A stretch of 5,028 nucleotides of DNA from Bacillota bacterium (GTDB lineage: Bacteria > Bacillota > Clostridia > Lachnospirales > Anaerotignaceae): assembly GCA_017547125.1 (NCBI GenBank), contig JAFYQL010000041.1, positions 1-5,028 of the forward strand. Direction: 5' to 3'. The notes below the pieces were generated by a model. It did not search any database and was not told where the DNA came from. It saw nothing but the letters and a program-made list of their open reading frames with translations. Every line of letters begins with the position of its first letter. The first letter of the stretch is position 1. The position numbers were made by a program, and so were the translations under genes. Of this stretch, positions 1 to 4,820 are shown in pieces.

Positions 1-297
1 ACCGTACAAGGTCATGCCGATTATGCTGAAGAAGGCAGCGATATAGTCTGCTCAGCAGTTAGCGTTTTGGTTATCAATACCATAAATGCTGTTGAAACGT
101 TTACTGACGAAGGTGTAAAAGCCGAGGCTGATAATGAAAACGGCGGATTTATAGATTACTGTCTTACTGATATAGAAAAAGGCAGTGAAAGCCATGATGC
201 ACAGCTTCTTTTGGAAGCAATGGTACTTGGCCTTAAAAGTATTGAAAATGAGTACTATCGTTATATAAAAGTAAACGATAAGGGAGGTAGAATGTAA
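1..297 (+). CDS. prp: Ribosomal-processing cysteine protease Prp (5' end cut by window)
   Basis: The reading frame is open from base 1 and ends at TAA 295-297, giving the last 98 codons. Visible motifs are GHA at codons 4-6 and DIVCSAVS at codons 14-21; His5 and Cys17 are 12 residues apart, as are the catalytic His and Cys of Staphylococcus aureus Prp. By that alignment about 17 N-terminal residues lie outside the window. In the family, Prp is a cytoplasmic cysteine protease that removes the N-terminal extension of ribosomal protein L27 so that L27 can act near the peptidyl-transferase centre. Its substrate gene follows immediately, with a one-base overlap (TAATG), and the SD for that gene lies inside the last codons of prp. 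A TTG at 67 also opens this frame, but it falls after the catalytic Cys and is not a real start. The C-terminal tail (after about codon 83) is charged and less typical. Older names are YsxB and DUF464 protein. Confidence 0.93.
   Translation, partial: TVQGHADYAEEGSDIVCSAVSVLVINTINAVETFTDEGVKAEADNENGGFIDYCLTDIEKGSESHDAQLLLEAMVLGLKSIENEYYRYIKVNDKGGRM
280..288 (+). promoter_or_regulatory. SD site of rpmA inside prp
   Basis: AAGGGAGGT lies within the last codons of prp, 8 bases before the ATG at 297 and 11 before a second in-frame ATG at 300. The spacing favours 297. Ribosomes finishing prp at 297 would end on the rpmA start, so the protease and its substrate are probably translationally coupled. 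Confidence 0.85.
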
Positions 298-581
298 TGA
301 TGAAATTAAACCTTCAGTTCTTTGCTCACAAAAAAGGTGTTGGCTCAACAAAAAATGGTCGTGACTCAGAAGCTAAAAGACTTGGCGCTAAACGTGCTGA
401 CGGTCAGTTTGTTTTAGCTGGCAACATTCTTTATACACAGAGAGGAACAAAAATCCACCCTGGTAATAACGTAGGCATCGGCGGCAACGATTCACTCTTT
501 GCTTTAATCGATGGCAGAGTTAAGTATGAAAGAAAAGGCAGAGATAAAAAACAGGTTTCTGTTTATCCTGTAGCTGAATAA
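297..581 (+). CDS. rpmA: 50S ribosomal protein L27 precursor with Prp-cleaved N-terminus
   Basis: This 94-residue protein matches bacterial L27 over its whole length: the STKNGRDSEAKRLGAKRADGQ block (residues about 17-37), QRGTKIHPGNNVG (about 48-60) and the C-terminal GRDKKQVSVYPVAE region. L27 is a component of the large subunit whose N-terminal arm reaches toward the peptidyl-transferase centre. The first ten residues, MMKLNLQFFA, form the Firmicutes-type extension that Prp removes; by analogy with S. aureus the cut falls after Phe9, leaving Ala10-His-Lys-Lys as the mature N-terminus. Two tandem ATG codons occur (297, 300); the SD spacing favours the first, and both keep the cleavage motif. 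The gene overlaps prp by one base and is followed 12 bases after the stop by a strong terminator, so it is the last gene of the rplU-prp-rpmA type operon (rplU itself is not in the window). Confidence 0.98.
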   Translation: MMKLNLQFFAHKKGVGSTKNGRDSEAKRLGAKRADGQFVLAGNILYTQRGTKIHPGNNVGIGGNDSLFALIDGRVKYERKGRDKKQVSVYPVAE

Positions 582-593
582 TTAAGATTTAGT

Positions 594-630
594 AAGGTTT
601 CAAATGGTTCCATTTGAAACCTTCTTTTTT
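594..630 (+). terminator. Intrinsic terminator after rpmA
   Basis: A perfect 14-base inverted repeat (594-607 AAGGTTTCAAATGG with 610-623) is separated by only TT and followed by C and six T residues (625-630). It is a textbook rho-independent terminator closing the prp-rpmA operon. No T-run lies on the other side, so it acts on the + strand only. It separates ribosomal protein expression from obg. Confidence 0.93.
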
Positions 631-763
631 CTTAAAATTAAGGTTGTTAATAATGAAATTTTGATATATCCTTAAAAAGTGGAAGAGTTAAATGAAAGAA
701 AGCAGAAAAGATAAATATATAAGGATATGTATGTTTTGTGTTTTCTTTTAAAAAAGGTTTTTT
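631..763 (+). other. A+T-rich leader between rpmA terminator and obg, with weak promoter and possible 19-codon ORF
   Basis: Because a terminator lies upstream, obg should have its own promoter here. The best candidate I see is an extended -10-like TGATATATC at 662-670 with a poor -35 (TTGTTA, 644-649, spacer only 15). Transcription would then begin near 677. Downstream is a small ORF, ATG 692 to TAA 749-751 (19 codons, basic start, ending MFCVFF), with GGAAG at 681-685 as a possible SD. Two 9-base arms, ATATCCTTA (666-674) and TAAGGATAT (720-728), are perfect inverted repeats 45 bases apart. None of these elements is strong alone, and the ORF may be chance. Confidence 0.3.
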
Positions 764-772
764 GGAAAGGAG
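764..772 (+). promoter_or_regulatory. SD site that sets the obg start
   Basis: GGAAAGGAG lies 7 bases before ATG 780. This decides the start of obg: the open frame extends upstream to a GTG at 738, but that codon is poorly served (AAGGA at 721-725, 12 bases away) and would add 14 residues not seen in Obg proteins. Confidence 0.9.
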
Positions 773-779
773 AATAAAA

Positions 780-2057
780 ATGTTTGTAGATAGAGTTAAA
801 ATTCACATCAAAGGCGGTAACGGCGGCGATGGCGCAGTTTCATTTTACAGAGCAAAATATATTACACACGGCGGTCCTGACGGCGGTGACGGAGGCAAGG
901 GCGGCGACGTTGTATTTGTAGGCGACGGCAGCATGGGCACTCTTATGGACTTCAGATATAAGAGAATGTTCAAGGCTGAACACGGCGAACCGGGCAGCAA
1001 GAGAAACTGTCACGGTGCAGATGGTTCAAGCGTTGTTATCAAGGTTCCTGTTGGTACAGTTATAAGAGAAGCTGAAAGCGGAAAAATTATGGCTGACATC
1101 ACAAAGGACGGCGAAAGAAGAACTATCATCAAAGGCGGTAAAGGCGGTAAAGGTAATCAGCACTTTGCTACACCAACAAGACAGGCTCCAAGATACAGCG
1201 AAAGAGGTAGACAGAGCAAGGAATACGATGTAATCCTTGAGCTCAAGCTTATTGCTGACGTTGGTATCATCGGTTTCCCTAACGTAGGTAAGAGTACACT
1301 TTTAAGCATGGTAACAAATGCAAACCCTAAGATTGCTAACTACCATTTCACAACACTTGCTCCAAACCTTGGTGTTGTTCAGGGCAAATACGGCGATAGC
1401 TTTGTACTTGCTGACATCCCTGGTCTTGTAGAAGGTGCAAGCGAAGGCGTAGGTCTTGGCCACGCATTCTTAAGACACGTTGAAAGAACAAAAGCATTTA
1501 TCCACGTAGTAGATGCTGCAGCAGTTGAAGGCAACGATCCTGTTGAAGAAATCAGAAAGATCAACAGTGAACTTTTTGCATACAACGAAGAACTTATCAA
1601 GAGACCACAGGTTATTGCGGCAAATAAAATTGATATTCCTGAAGCAATGGAAAACGTTGAAAGACTTAAGGCTGAATACGAACCATTAGGTTATCAGGTA
1701 TTCCCAATTTCAGCAGCAACAAATACAGGCCTTGATCCGCTTCTTTCAGCAGTAGCACAGATTCTTAAGGACTATCCTGAAGATATCATCTTCGAAGAAG
1801 ACTTTGACGAATTTGTTGAACCGGCTATTGACGATGCACCATTTAATATCGAAGTATTTGATGACAACTACTATGTGGTAACAGGTGTAGGCGTTGAAAA
1901 GATGATGGGTTACACAAACATCGATACAGAAAAAGGTTTTGCATTCTTCCAGAAATACCTCAGAGAAAAAGGTATTATTGAAGCGCTTGAAGAAAAGGGC
2001 ATTGAAGAAGGCGACACAGTTAAGATTTACGATCTTGAATTTGATTATTTCAAATAA
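780..2057 (+). CDS. obg: GTPase Obg (CgtA), ribosome assembly and stress GTPase
   Basis: The 425-residue protein has the three Obg domains in order. The glycine-rich Obg fold spans about 1-158, starting MFVDRVKIHIKGGNGGDG with many GGxGG repeats (31-42, 119-125). The G domain spans about 159-330: P-loop GFPNVGKST at 165-173, switch I TTLAPN at 191-196, DIPG at 212-215, NKID at 282-285 and SAA at 311-313. The C-terminal OCT domain runs from about 350 to 425. All nucleotide-binding motifs are intact and the length is normal. Obg proteins bind GTP/GDP (and ppGpp in some species), associate with the 50S subunit and take part in its late assembly and in stress and cell-cycle control; they are generally essential. 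Its place beside rpmA is conserved in many bacteria, but here a terminator and a 198-base gap separate the two, so obg is probably transcribed alone. The start is ATG 780, set by the SD at 764-772. Confidence 0.98.
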   Translation: MFVDRVKIHIKGGNGGDGAVSFYRAKYITHGGPDGGDGGKGGDVVFVGDGSMGTLMDFRYKRMFKAEHGEPGSKRNCHGADGSSVVIKVPVGTVIREAESGKIMADITKDGERRTIIKGGKGGKGNQHFATPTRQAPRYSERGRQSKEYDVILELKLIADVGIIGFPNVGKSTLLSMVTNANPKIANYHFTTLAPNLGVVQGKYGDSFVLADIPGLVEGASEGVGLGHAFLRHVERTKAFIHVVDAAAVEGNDPVEEIRKINSELFAYNEELIKRPQVIAANKIDIPEAMENVERLKAEYEPLGYQVFPISAATNTGLDPLLSAVAQILKDYPEDIIFEEDFDEFVEPAIDDAPFNIEVFDDNYYVVTGVGVEKMMGYTNIDTEKGFAFFQKYLREKGIIEALEEKGIEEGDTVKIYDLEFDYFK

Positions 2058-2064
2058 TGAATAT

Positions 2065-2106
2065 AAAAAAAGAACCCGTGTTCATATTGAACACGGGTTT
2101 TATTTT
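2065..2106. terminator. Bidirectional intrinsic terminator between obg and the NhaC-family gene
   Basis: A perfect 12-base stem, AACCCGTGTTCA (2073-2084) paired with 2088-2099, has a very short loop. On the + strand it is followed by TTTTATTTTT-like sequence (2097-2107); on the - strand the stem is followed by C and seven T residues (complement of A 2065-2071). It can therefore end both obg and the convergent transporter gene, whose stop at 2115-2117 is only 16 bases from the stem. Confidence 0.92.
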
Positions 2107-2114
2107 TGTTTTAA

Positions 2115-3434
2115 TTAAGCTTTTTCGTTTTTACCAAACACAATTGCAATAAGAACTGCAATGAGAAGAATGAATGGGTAGAACATAAATGGAATGATTT
2201 CAAAAGCTGAAATTGTGTGGTCAAGTGTTGCTACGGCACTTACAGCGTAGAGCATCTGTGCACCATAAGGAAGAATACCCTGGATTACGCAGCTGAAGAT
2301 GTCCATGATTGATGCAGCTTTCTGTGGTGAAATACTATAGTCTTCGCTCATTTCTTTAACGATAGGACCAGCCATAACGATTGCTACAGTATTGTTTGCT
2401 GTTGCGACGTCCATTGCTGAAACGAGAAGACCCATACCAAGCTGACCGCCTTTGTTGCCTTTGAATACTTTCTTTGCTGATGAAAGAAGTGCATCAAAAC
2501 CGCCGTATTCACGGATAAGTGCGCACATTGCAGAAACAAGAATTGTTACCATAATTGTTTCGTACATACCTGCTGCGCCACTGCCCATGTTGCCGATAAG
2601 GCTTACCATATCAACAGCACCTGTTGCAAGCATAATTATTGAGCCTGAGATGATACCTATAAGAAGAACAACGAATACGTTGATACCAGCAATACCGCCG
2701 ATAAGAACGAGAATGTAAGGAATAAGTTCAACAAGTGAATATCCTTCTGTAACAGCACCGCTGAGGTCTGCACGCATTGATAATACAATGATGATTACAA
2801 GTGTAACAATGGCAGCTGGAAGTGCGATAAAGAAGTTTGCTTTAAACTTATCTTTCATTTCACAGCCCTGTGTTGTACAAGCAGCGATAGTTGTGTCACT
2901 GATGAATGAAAGGTTGTCGCCGAACATTGAACCACCCATAACTGAACCTACGCAAAGTGGAAGTGAGAATCCTGAAGCATCTGCAACTGCAACTGAGATA
3001 GGAACGATAAGAGCGATTGTACCACATGATGTACCCATAGAAGTTGATACGAAACATGCAACAATGAAAAGTACTGCAACTGCAAACTGTGCAGGCATAA
3101 TTGAAAGCATAAAGTATGCAACGCTTTCAGCACTGTTTCTTCCTACTGTACCAACAAAAATGCCGGCTGCAAGGAAAATGAAAATCATTGTGAGAATGTT
3201 CTTGTCACCAACACCCTGTGCCATAAGTTCAAATTTTCTGCCGGAACTGATTTCTTTGTTCTGGAAGAATGCAACTAAAACTGCACATAAGAACATAACA
3301 ACAACAGGTACACAGTAAAAGCCCATTGATATTTTAAGTACATATTCAAATAAAATACCAAGGCCAAGATAAAGAACTAAGAATACTGCTATTGGAAGAA
3401 GTGCGATAAATCTTCCGTTTTCATTTTTACTCAT
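2115..3434 (-). CDS. NhaC-family Na+/H+ antiporter-type membrane transporter
   Basis: This 439-residue, very hydrophobic integral membrane protein has roughly 10-12 likely transmembrane segments (for example about 9-29, 37-56, 80-97, 115-130, 200-218, 235-268, 292-306 and 411-433). The family signature is GGSMFGDNLSFISDTTIAA at 167-185; the GDNLSxISDTT core is the hallmark of NhaC-type antiporters in the ion transporter superfamily. A matching second-half region holds DVATANNTVAIVMAGP (342-357) and SIMDIFSCVIQGILPYGAQM (375-394), consistent with the inverted two-repeat fold of these carriers. Family members exchange Na+ for H+, or in some cases couple organic acid exchange (malate/lactate) to ions; the exact substrate cannot be read from the sequence. 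Start ATG 3434 is preceded by AAGGGGGA 6 bases upstream. It has its own promoter and terminator, so it is probably monocistronic. Phe177 stands where most NhaC motifs I know have Pro. Confidence 0.9.
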   Translation of the reverse strand: MSKNENGRFIALLPIAVFLVLYLGLGILFEYVLKISMGFYCVPVVVMFLCAVLVAFFQNKEISSGRKFELMAQGVGDKNILTMIFIFLAAGIFVGTVGRNSAESVAYFMLSIMPAQFAVAVLFIVACFVSTSMGTSCGTIALIVPISVAVADASGFSLPLCVGSVMGGSMFGDNLSFISDTTIAACTTQGCEMKDKFKANFFIALPAAIVTLVIIIVLSMRADLSGAVTEGYSLVELIPYILVLIGGIAGINVFVVLLIGIISGSIIMLATGAVDMVSLIGNMGSGAAGMYETIMVTILVSAMCALIREYGGFDALLSSAKKVFKGNKGGQLGMGLLVSAMDVATANNTVAIVMAGPIVKEMSEDYSISPQKAASIMDIFSCVIQGILPYGAQMLYAVSAVATLDHTISAFEIIPFMFYPFILLIAVLIAIVFGKNEKA

Positions 3435-3465
3435 AATTTATCCCCCTTATTAAATTGTTAAAAAC

Positions 3466-3494
3466 AGTATATTCTATTATAACAGAAAATTCAA
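3466..3494 (-). promoter_or_regulatory. Promoter(s) of the NhaC-family gene
   Basis: On the - strand TTGAAT (3489-3494) and TATACT (3466-3471) are separated by exactly 17 bases, a good sigma-A-type promoter. Lying within its spacer is an extended -10, TGTTATAAT (3476-3484), with a perfect TATAAT but no clear -35. Either gives a short leader of about 25-35 bases before ATG 3434, with no room for a riboswitch. Confidence 0.65.
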
Positions 3495-3555
3495 TCGAAG
3501 GAAACGTTTTTGTTGTATTTAAGGGCATTGTTAGCTGGTTTTTAATGATTTTGTG

Positions 3556-3590
3556 GTAAAAAATAAAAGGCACTGTAAAAACAGTACCTT
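3556..3590 (-). terminator. Intrinsic terminator of the three-gene operon
   Basis: On the - strand, AAGGTACTGT (3581-3590) pairs with ACAGTGCCTT (3567-3576) with one mismatch and a four-base loop, followed by TTTTATTTTTT (complement of 3558-3568). The stem begins 5 bases after the stop of the YbaK-type gene at 3596-3598, so it ends that operon and isolates it from the transporter gene downstream. Confidence 0.82.
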
Positions 3591-3595
3591 AAATT

Positions 3596-4075
3596 TTATT
3601 CTTCGCCATTCCAGTCTTTGCAAACATCAATCCATTTAAGTGAATGGGAGTATCTGAAAAGCTCTTCGCAATTAAGCTTAATTGCAGAGTTGCTGCTTCC
3701 GCAGGCAGGGTATACGTAGTCAAATCTCTGAAGTGAAATGTCACAGTAGCAAGGTGTACCTTCAGGCACGGCAAACTGACATACACCGCCTATGGCGTGG
3801 CCTGTGAGGGCAAGTGTTTCTTCAGGTGTGAGCATTTTTGCTTTCATACCAAATTCAGTTTTGAATTTTTTGTTGTCAATTTTGGCATCGCCTGCCATAG
3901 CAATGAGTATGCAGCCTTCATCTTTTTTGAAGGCAAGAGTTTTTGTGATTCTTGCTCCTTCGCATCCTATGGCCTGTGCGGCAAGCTCAACAGTTGCGCT
4001 TGAAACCTCAAACTCCATTATGTCATCTTCTCTGCCAAGGGATCTGAAGTATTTTCTTACGTTTTCTATGGACAT
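3596..4075 (-). CDS. YbaK/EbsC family aminoacyl-tRNA deacylase domain protein
   Basis: The 159-residue protein is a stand-alone YbaK/ProRS-associated editing domain of ordinary length. Seen motifs are the conserved lysine in RITKTLAF (Lys45), GHAIGGVCQFAVPEG (92-106), CDISL (111-115) and the GxSNxAIKL stretch (126-134). Related proteins hydrolyse misacylated tRNAs in the cytoplasm (Cys-tRNA(Pro) for YbaK, Ala-tRNA(Pro) for ProX types); which tRNA this one clears cannot be told. It is rich in cysteine: residues 38, 55, 99, 109, 111, 125, 136 and 152. Gln100 sits where I would expect Pro in many relatives. Start ATG 4075 has the SD AGAGGTG (4082-4088) 6 bases upstream, overlapping the stop of the small gene before it. 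It is the last gene of the operon. Confidence 0.88.
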   Translation of the reverse strand: MSIENVRKYFRSLGREDDIMEFEVSSATVELAAQAIGCEGARITKTLAFKKDEGCILIAMAGDAKIDNKKFKTEFGMKAKMLTPEETLALTGHAIGGVCQFAVPEGTPCYCDISLQRFDYVYPACGSSNSAIKLNCEELFRYSHSLKWIDVCKDWNGEE

Positions 4076-4081
4076 TTAATA

Positions 4082-4089
4082 CACCTCTA
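4082..4089 (-). promoter_or_regulatory. SD of the YbaK-type gene overlapping the upstream stop codon
   Basis: On the - strand TAGAGGTG contains both the stop TAG of the 55-codon gene (4087-4089) and the SD AGAGGTG (4088-4082). A ribosome terminating there is placed on the next start, 6 bases away. This supports the small ORF being a translated member of the operon. Confidence 0.7.
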
Positions 4090-4254
4090 TTTTTTGTATG
4101 CCTTTATCAAAAGTGCAAGCTGTACCACTTCGTCAACAAAAGGTATCTCGTCAGGAATAAGAAGCCCAATTATAAATATGGCAAGAGAGATATGCTTGTT
4201 GTCGGAGGTGAAGTATGCAATTAAAAATATAGCAAACAGTATTAAAGCAATCAT
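4087..4254 (-). CDS. Small 55-residue hydrophobic protein, probable membrane protein of unknown function
   Basis: ATG 4254 to TAG 4087-4089 on the - strand encodes 55 residues. I do not recognise the protein. It has two hydrophobic stretches, residues 2-15 (IALILFAIFLIAYF) and 22-34 (ISLAIFIIGLLIP), split by a short polar turn TSDNKH, then an acidic stretch PDEIPFVDEVV (34-44) and a basic tail KAYKK. The PDEIPFVDEVV part faintly resembles the IPDxIPxxxxxDD core of DUF1232/YkvA-type small membrane proteins; that is a suggestion only. Evidence for a real gene: SD AAGGAAT (4261-4267) 6 bases upstream, an 11-base gap from the preceding gene's stop, a 11-base gap to the next start, and its stop overlapping the next SD. 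It fills the otherwise gene-free space in a tight operon. A 64-codon ORF on the opposite strand lies in the shadow of this gene. Confidence 0.72.
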   Translation of the reverse strand: MIALILFAIFLIAYFTSDNKHISLAIFIIGLLIPDEIPFVDEVVQLALLIKAYKK

Positions 4255-4260
4255 TTATGT

Positions 4261-4268
4261 ATTCCTTA
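4261..4268 (-). promoter_or_regulatory. SD of the 55-residue gene overlapping the upstream stop codon
   Basis: On the - strand TAAGGAAT contains the stop TAA of the cysteine-protein gene (4266-4268) and the SD AAGGAAT (4267-4261), 6 bases before ATG 4254. It has the same stop/SD overlap as the next junction in the operon. Confidence 0.65.
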
Positions 4269-4673
4269 TTTATCTAATTCTTTCATAGCTTCGTCAAGAA
4301 TTGCAGCAGCATCAAGTACACAGTCGTGGCAGCTTCTTAAAATTTTGCCTGTGCCTACGCCTTTAATTTCTTTACATGTTACTGATTGATTTTTTTCTTT
4401 GAAAGCCTTCATAACTGCTGATGTAACCTTGTAAACTTCAGGTTTTTTGTAGCCGAGCTGCTGTGCTTTCATACCAGCAACGATAGCAGCACCATTGATA
4501 GCACCGCATGTACCTTCCATACCGCCGATGCCTGAACCAAGACCACTTGTAATCTGGAACATTGTTGTTTCATCTACACCAAGAAGGTCGCAGTATGCAC
4601 AAGCAACTGCCTGAGCACAGTTGTGTCCGTTAAGATGTCTGTAGCCTGCATTTTCAATTCTGTTGTTTTCCAT
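4266..4673 (-). CDS. C_GCAxxG_C_C family protein (putative redox-active cysteine protein)
   Basis: This 135-residue soluble protein fits the C_GCAxxG_C_C family (TIGR01909/PF09719), which is defined by four conserved cysteines and a CGAxxG motif. Seen here are HNCAQAV with Cys19, CGAING at 56-61 preceded by the glycine-rich SGLGSGIGGMEGT, Cys100 in VTCKEIKG, and SCHDCVLDAAAIL with Cys115 and Cys118. Two further cysteines, 25 and 28, make a second CxxC (CAYC). There is no signal peptide, so it should act in the cytoplasm. The family's biochemical role is not established; a redox or metal-binding function is inferred from the cysteines, and members are often found near transporter genes, as here. 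Start ATG 4673 has the SD AAGGAGAG (4684-4691) 10 bases upstream. It is the first gene of the operon and is divergent from hemW. Confidence 0.9.
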   Translation of the reverse strand: MENNRIENAGYRHLNGHNCAQAVACAYCDLLGVDETTMFQITSGLGSGIGGMEGTCGAINGAAIVAGMKAQQLGYKKPEVYKVTSAVMKAFKEKNQSVTCKEIKGVGTGKILRSCHDCVLDAAAILDEAMKELDK

Positions 4674-4718
4674 TTTATTTCAACTCTCCTTATGAATTAT
4701 ATTTTTCATATTTTCTAC

Positions 4719-4747
4719 ATTTTACAACAGGATATACTTTTTGTAAA
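4719..4747 (-). promoter_or_regulatory. Promoter of the three-gene operon
   Basis: On the - strand TTTACA (4742-4747) and TAAAAT (4719-4724) are 17 bases apart, each one base off the sigma-A consensus. Transcription would start near 4712, giving a leader of about 39 bases. A perfect 7-base inverted repeat, TTTACAA (4721-4727) and TTGTAAA (4741-4747), overlaps both boxes. Confidence 0.68.
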
Positions 4748-4759
4748 TGTCAGATAATA

Positions 4760-4788
4760 TTGGCATACATTGATTATGAGTGTATAAT
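4760..4788 (+). promoter_or_regulatory. Promoter of hemW
   Basis: TTGGCA (4760-4765) and a perfect TATAAT (4783-4788) are separated by 17 bases, the best sigma-A-type promoter in the window. The transcript would start near 4795, about 26 bases before the ATG. It is back-to-back with the operon promoter: the two -35 boxes are 12 bases apart. Confidence 0.8.
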
Positions 4789-4820
4789 TTAGGTAGATAT
4801 ATAATCAGGAGATGAACAAA

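Noticed and set aside
738..779. Longer obg form starting at GTG 738 (439 residues)
   Set aside because: ATG 780 has an ideal SD 7 bases upstream and gives the standard MFVDRVKI start; the extra 14 residues are not seen in Obg proteins.
2788..3318. 176-codon + strand ORF, and the other ORFs opposite or within the NhaC-family gene
   Set aside because: They lie wholly within a well-supported membrane protein gene, have no SD and no recognisable domain; they are shadow frames.
3497..3510. Catabolite response element-like site around GGAAACGTTTTT upstream of the NhaC-family gene
   Set aside because: About four fixed positions of the cre consensus mismatch, and it lies upstream of the -35 without good symmetry.
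4094..4288. 64-codon + strand ORF
   Set aside because: It is antisense to the 55-residue gene and has no SD at its start, whereas the - strand frame has SD sites and operon spacing.
4696..4701. TATAAT on the - strand just upstream of the cysteine-protein gene
   Set aside because: Transcription would start inside the SD (4684-4691), leaving no usable leader, and no -35 fits; the TTTACA/TAAAAT pair further upstream is better.
4753..4765. Fur-box-like GATAATATT upstream of hemW
   Set aside because: Only one half matches the GATAAT-N-ATTATC pattern; the other half reads TGGCA.
4812..4820. hemW start at ATG 4812
   Set aside because: It overlaps the end of the only SD (4807-4812), leaving no spacing, while ATG 4821 is 8 bases away and gives the usual N-terminus.
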